Shown: positions 58,696-64,000 of the stretch, one piece after another | Layout of the letters: each line of letters starts with the position of its first letter | Position numbering within the stretch: the first letter of the stretch is position 1 | Source of the DNA: Pseudomonas sp. H1h | GTDB lineage: Bacteria > Pseudomonadota > Gammaproteobacteria > Pseudomonadales > Pseudomonadaceae | NCBI RefSeq assembly: GCF_000633255.1 | Contig: NZ_AYMJ01000014.1 | Span: forward strand, 1-64,000 | DNA length: 64,000 nucleotides | Direction of reading: 5' to 3' | The notes under the pieces: model-generated | Databases searched by the model: none | What the model saw: only the letters and a program-made list of their open reading frames with translations | Told to the model about the DNA's origin: nothing | Position numbers and translations under genes: made by a program

Positions 58696-59820
58696 TTACA
58701 GATCGCCGAAGAAGCGCTTCACACCATCGAACCAACCGGTGGTTTTCGGCGAGTGACTGTTGTCGTCCGCCAGCGAGCTGCGGAATTCTTCGAGCAATTC
58801 GCGCTGGCGACGGTTCAGGTTGACCGGGGTCTCGACCGCGACGCGACACATCAGATCGCCCGCACCACCACCACGTACCGGCGCCACGCCTTTACCGCGT
58901 ACACGGAACTGCTTGCCGGTCTGGGTGCCTTCGGGGATTTTCAGTTTGACGCGACCGTCGAGGGTCGGAATTTCCAGCTCGCCGCCCAGCGCCGCATCCA
59001 CAAAGCTGATCGGCACTTCGCAAAACAGATGCTTGCCATCACGCTGGAAGATGTCGTGTTCGCGCACGTTGATCACAACGTACAGGTCGCCAGTCGGGCC
59101 ACCTTGAGTACCCGCCTCACCTTCGCCGGACAGACGAATGCGGTCGCCGGTATCAACACCAGCCGGCACTTTCACCGACAGCGTCTTGTACTCTTCGACA
59201 CGGCCGTCGCCGTGGCACGAATCGCACGGGTCGGAAATGATCTTGCCCTGGCCATGGCAGCGCGGGCAGGTCTGCTGCACCGAGAAGAAGCCTTGTTGCA
59301 TACGCACCTGACCGATGCCGCCGCACGTCGGGCAAGTCGATGGCGACGAGCCTTTCTTCGCACCCGAACCATCGCACGGCTTGCAGTTGACCAGTGTCGG
59401 GACGCGGATATTCACGGTGGTACCGCGCACCGCTTCTTCCAGATTCAGCTCCAGGGTGTAGCGCAAATCGCTGCCACGCTGAGCGCCGCCACGGGAACCG
59501 CCGCGACCGCCGCCGAAGAAATCACTGAAGACATCGCCAAAGATGTCAGAGAAATTCTGCCCACCGAAACCGGCGCCGCCGCCACCCATGCTCGGGTCTA
59601 CACCGGCATGGCCGTACTGATCGTACGCCGCACGCTTGCTGGAGTCGGACAATACTTCGTAGGCCTCGTTGGCCTCTTTGAACAGTTCTTCCGACGCTTT
59701 GTCATCGGGATTACGGTCAGGGTGATGCTTCATCGCCAGGCGACGGTAAGCCTTTTTCAGGTCTGCATCGCTTGAGCCACGCTCAACACCCAACACTTCG
59801 TAATAGTCACGCTTTGCCAT
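58696..59820 (-). CDS. dnaJ: Chaperone protein DnaJ
   Basis: Hsp40 co-chaperone that delivers clients to DnaK and stimulates its ATPase. The 374-residue protein has the J domain with HPD at 33-35, a Gly/Phe-rich segment (about 75-125) and four zinc-binding CxxCxGxG repeats ([32 protein letters not shown]), followed by C-terminal beta-domains. The start is the family [12 protein letters not shown] at 59820. It is 297 bp downstream of dnaK; the gap holds a palindrome at 60044-60063 and no visible sigma-32 site. Confidence 0.98.
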   Translation of the reverse strand: MAKRDYYEVLGVERGSSDADLKKAYRRLAMKHHPDRNPDDKASEELFKEANEAYEVLSDSSKRAAYDQYGHAGVDPSMGGGGAGFGGQNFSDIFGDVFSDFFGGGRGGSRGGAQRGSDLRYTLELNLEEAVRGTTVNIRVPTLVNCKPCDGSGAKKGSSPSTCPTCGGIGQVRMQQGFFSVQQTCPRCHGQGKIISDPCDSCHGDGRVEEYKTLSVKVPAGVDTGDRIRLSGEGEAGTQGGPTGDLYVVINVREHDIFQRDGKHLFCEVPISFVDAALGGELEIPTLDGRVKLKIPEGTQTGKQFRVRGKGVAPVRGGGAGDLMCRVAVETPVNLNRRQRELLEEFRSSLADDNSHSPKTTGWFDGVKRFFGDL

Positions 59821-60043
59821 AAGTCTTTTGCACTCTTGAGGACGTTCGGCAAACCCCTCCTGAGGATGGCCAAACTCGTTGAGCCCCAATACAGGCCCGG
59901 ACCCAACTCACGTCAATTCAACGATCCTGGTCTTTGTTTCATGCGGTACTTGCGGCGCGAAAAGCAGGAGCATTTCCGGCCATACCAGCAACACGCGAGG
60001 CTTGTCGCATGCTGTAAAAATTCGCGTATTCCAGATACGCCAA

Positions 60044-60063
60044 CGCGGGAGCAAGCTCCCGCG
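60044..60063. repeat. Perfect palindrome in the dnaK-dnaJ gap
   Basis: CGCGGGAGCAAGCTCCCGCG is a 9-bp inverted repeat with a 2-bp centre. It shares GGGAGC and GCTCCC with the REP sequences here and may be a solitary, diverged REP. It could act as a partial terminator of dnaK. Confidence 0.7.
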
Positions 60064-60117
60064 CGGCGACATCCTACCAGTCACCGCCCAAAGGCAGTCA
60101 ACCGGCCGACCAACAAC

Positions 60118-62034
<1,917 letters not shown>

Positions 62035-62113
62035 GTTCACTCTCCCGAAACTTTGGATTTTTTTGCCGCAGCAGTGGTGGCTAACTGCGGTAATACTTAA
62101 ACGCTTGACTTCT

Positions 62114-62141
62114 AAATGGGGGCCTTGCGGCTAATTTCAAG
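62114..62141 (-). promoter_or_regulatory. Sigma-32 promoter of dnaK
   Basis: On the minus strand CTTGAAA, 13 bases, CCCCATTT: an exact match to the heat-shock consensus. The -35 element overlaps the grpE stop codon, and the start of dnaK is about 80 bp downstream. Confidence 0.88.
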
Positions 62142-62703
62142 CCTTCTCGTCAATCGAAGGCGAAATTGGCGCCGGCGCCTTGCTGACCACAACCATGGCC
62201 GGACGCAACAGGCGCCCGTTGAGCTGATAACCCTTCTGGAACACCTTCAGAACGCTGTTCGGTTCTACGTCGGCACTTTCCTGCATGGCCATCGCCTGAT
62301 GGTGAACGGCGTTGAACGGCTCGCCATGCGGATCGATCGCTTCAAGCTGGTAGCGCTTGAGGGTGTCGTGGAACATCTTCAGCGTCAGTTCGATGCCTTC
62401 ACGCATCGGACGGATGCTTTCGTCGTCCGGGTTCGACAGCTCAAGGCCGCGCTCCAGGCTGTCGACGATCGGCAGCAAGTCGCTGGCGAATTTTTCCAAG
62501 GCAAACTTGTGGGCCTTTTCAACATCCTGCTCGGCACGGCGGCGGACGTTCTGCAGATCGGCAGCTACGCGCAGAGACTGATCCTGCGCGGCGGCCAATT
62601 GCTCTTCGAGCACTTGTACACGGGTCGCCAGGTCGTCACCCGAAGTCTCGGGCGCCTGATTGGCTTCTGGATTTTGCGTATCTACTGTCTGTTCGTCAGC
62701 CAT
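62137..62703 (-). CDS. grpE: Nucleotide exchange factor GrpE
   Basis: Promotes ADP release from DnaK. The 188-residue protein has a charged, disordered N-terminus ([20 protein letters not shown]), a long coiled coil (about 25-70) and a C-terminal beta-domain with the signature [21 protein letters not shown]. It is the first gene of grpE-dnaK-dnaJ-dapB, with a sigma-32 promoter at 62755-62784, divergent from recN. Confidence 0.97.
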   Translation of the reverse strand: MADEQTVDTQNPEANQAPETSGDDLATRVQVLEEQLAAAQDQSLRVAADLQNVRRRAEQDVEKAHKFALEKFASDLLPIVDSLERGLELSNPDDESIRPMREGIELTLKMFHDTLKRYQLEAIDPHGEPFNAVHHQAMAMQESADVEPNSVLKVFQKGYQLNGRLLRPAMVVVSKAPAPISPSIDEKA

Positions 62704-62754
62704 AGGATTCTCCTTTCAATTACGTCCGCGAGCTCGACTCGCGCTTCTGCCCCG

Positions 62755-62784
62755 ATATATGGGGCCGTAAAATCAGGCTTCAAG
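62755..62784 (-). promoter_or_regulatory. Sigma-32 promoter of grpE
   Basis: On the minus strand CTTGAAG, 13 bases, CCCCATATAT: near-perfect heat-shock consensus, about 55 bp before the grpE start codon. Confidence 0.87.
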
Positions 62785-62903
62785 GGCCTGCAATGATTAC
62801 CCCTACAAAAAAGTGCTGCATTGTCATTCCCGGCTGGACTAAGCATTTGATCGGATCAAGCAAATCGAGCTAAGCGAGGGCATTGTCAGGCCGAAACAAA
62901 ACA

Positions 62904-62919
62904 CTGTATAAATAACCAG
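62904..62919 (+). promoter_or_regulatory. LexA (SOS) box of recN
   Basis: CTGTATAAATAACCAG fits the CTG-N10-CAG LexA pattern with the conserved TATA-rich centre. It lies 25 bp before the recN start codon, where a repressor would block the promoter. Confidence 0.85.
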
Positions 62920-62943
62920 ACCTAAAGCCTGGGAGCGGCCTTT

Positions 62944-64000
62944 ATGCTGGTGCACCTGTCCGTACACAACTACGCCATCGTTGAACATCTCGATCTCGAA
63001 CTCGATCGCGGGATGAGCGTGATCACAGGGGAAACCGGCGCCGGCAAGTCGATCATGCTCGACGCGCTGGGCCTGACCCTCGGCGATCGCGCCGACAGCG
63101 GCGTGGTTCGCCCGGGCGCCGACAAGGCCGACATCCTTGCCACCTTCGATCTGGTCGACATTCCTGAAGCCCATGCCTGGCTGGCCGAGCGCGACCTCGA
63201 AAATGACGGCCCGTGCATCCTGCGCCGGGTCATCACTGCCGAAGGACGTTCGCGCGGCTATATCAACGGCACCCCCTGCCCGCTCGGCGACCTCAAGGCC
63301 CTCGGCGAACTGCTGATCGATATCCACAGCCAGCACGAACACCAGTCGCTGCTGAAGACCGATACCCATCGCCGCCTGCTCGATGAATACGCCGGCGCTA
63401 CCGATCTGGCGCGCCAGGTTCAACTGGCTGCTCAGCGCTGGCGTCAAACCCGTCAGGAACTGGAGCGACTCTCCAATTCCGGCGACGAACAACGTGCTCG
63501 CCATCAATTGCTCAGCTACCAGCTAGAAGAACTGGAAAACCTCGGCCTCGGCGAAAACGAGCTGGAACAGCTGGAGCAGGAGCACAAAAACCTGACCAAC
63601 GCCGAAACCCTGCTCGGCATTTGCCGACAAGTGGTCGAGCAATGCAGCGAGAGCGACTCCGGCAACGTGCTGAACGCGCTGACCGCCAGCCTCAATCGCC
63701 TGTCGAGCGTGAACAACTCGATTGGTGCACTGGGCGAGGCCAGCAGTCTGCTCACCAGCGCCCAGATCCAGGTCGAAGAAGCGGTGGGCGAGCTCAATCG
63801 TTTCCTCGATAACTTCGATGCCGATCCGGCGCGCCTGCAATATCTGGAAGAACGCCTCGACGCGATCTACACCCTGGCGCGCAAACACCGGATCCAGCCG
63901 ACCGAGGTCGGTGAAATGCAGCAGAAGCTGCTGGATGAAATCGAAACGCTCAACGCCAATGACGAATCCATCGAGCGTCTGGGCGAAGAACTGGCTTCTT
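62944..64000 (+). CDS. recN: DNA repair protein RecN (5' part)
   Basis: SMC-like ATPase that acts early in double-strand-break repair. The 352 residues present (family length about 555) include Walker A GETGAGKS at 29-36, the following DALGLTLGDRAD, the RecN signature IDIHSQHEHQSLL near 125, and the first coiled-coil arm. The gene is cut by the window end, so Walker B and the signature motif are not visible. Its ATG follows a purine-poor leader with GGGAG 10 nt upstream. The LexA box makes SOS control likely. Confidence 0.95.
   Translation, partial: MLVHLSVHNYAIVEHLDLELDRGMSVITGETGAGKSIMLDALGLTLGDRADSGVVRPGADKADILATFDLVDIPEAHAWLAERDLENDGPCILRRVITAEGRSRGYINGTPCPLGDLKALGELLIDIHSQHEHQSLLKTDTHRRLLDEYAGATDLARQVQLAAQRWRQTRQELERLSNSGDEQRARHQLLSYQLEELENLGLGENELEQLEQEHKNLTNAETLLGICRQVVEQCSESDSGNVLNALTASLNRLSSVNNSIGALGEASSLLTSAQIQVEEAVGELNRFLDNFDADPARLQYLEERLDAIYTLARKHRIQPTEVGEMQQKLLDEIETLNANDESIERLGEELAS

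Overview
The window is chromosomal DNA from a Pseudomonas, most likely of the P. fluorescens group. The evidence is gene order matching blocks I know from P. aeruginosa PAO1 (speC / sel1-piuC-piuA-piuB; MCP-ampE-ampD-DUF1631-nadC; pnp to recN), high GC content with pseudomonad codon use, and repeated REP-type palindromes of the GTGGGAGCGAGC...GCTCGCTCCCAC kind. Nearly all of it is ordinary core genome on a dense map, with one clear accessory insertion.

Layout. 1-600: intergenic repeats. 601-2184: prfC. 2514-5965: an OpuC/YehWXYZ-type osmoprotectant ABC operon (permease, binding protein, permease, ATPase with CBS-type tail). 5966-6607: a long leader region with a REP pair and a terminator-like hairpin ahead of speC. 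7815-10958: a two-gene, lower-GC toxin operon whose large product looks like two ClyA-superfamily (XaxA/YaxA-type) alpha-pore-forming toxin modules in one chain. 11194-17959: an iron-uptake block (Sel1 protein, PiuC dioxygenase, PiuA receptor, PiuB reductase) with a Fur box. 18087-19628: a Tat-exported PhoD-like phosphatase. 19796-26645: the fructose PTS operon fruBKA and its divergent regulator fruR/cra with an evident operator, followed by tatD. 28053-35163: a chemoreceptor, ampE, ampD, a DUF1631 protein and divergent nadC. 35215-36367: a small DUF6388 protein, a secreted coiled-coil repeat protein and tRNA-Thr.

36497-50981 is the classical translation/RNA block, all on the minus strand: ftsH, folP, glmM, tpiA, secG, tRNA-Leu, tRNA-fMet, rimP, nusA, infB, rbfA, truB, rpsO, pnp. 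51184-58686 carries rlmE, divergent yhbY, a small membrane protein, greA, carB, carA and dapB. 58696-64000 is the heat-shock cluster grpE-dnaK-dnaJ with two good sigma-32 promoters, and the start of recN under a LexA box, cut by the window edge.

The item most worth following is the 739-residue fused pore-former with its unrecognised 303-residue partner (7815-10958), inserted between speC and the piu block. Secondary items are the structured leader upstream of speC, a secreted three-repeat coiled-coil protein at 35791-36285, and a hairpin that abuts the start codon of the small membrane gene downstream of greA. All functional names come from recognising protein motifs and gene order by eye; no database search was run.
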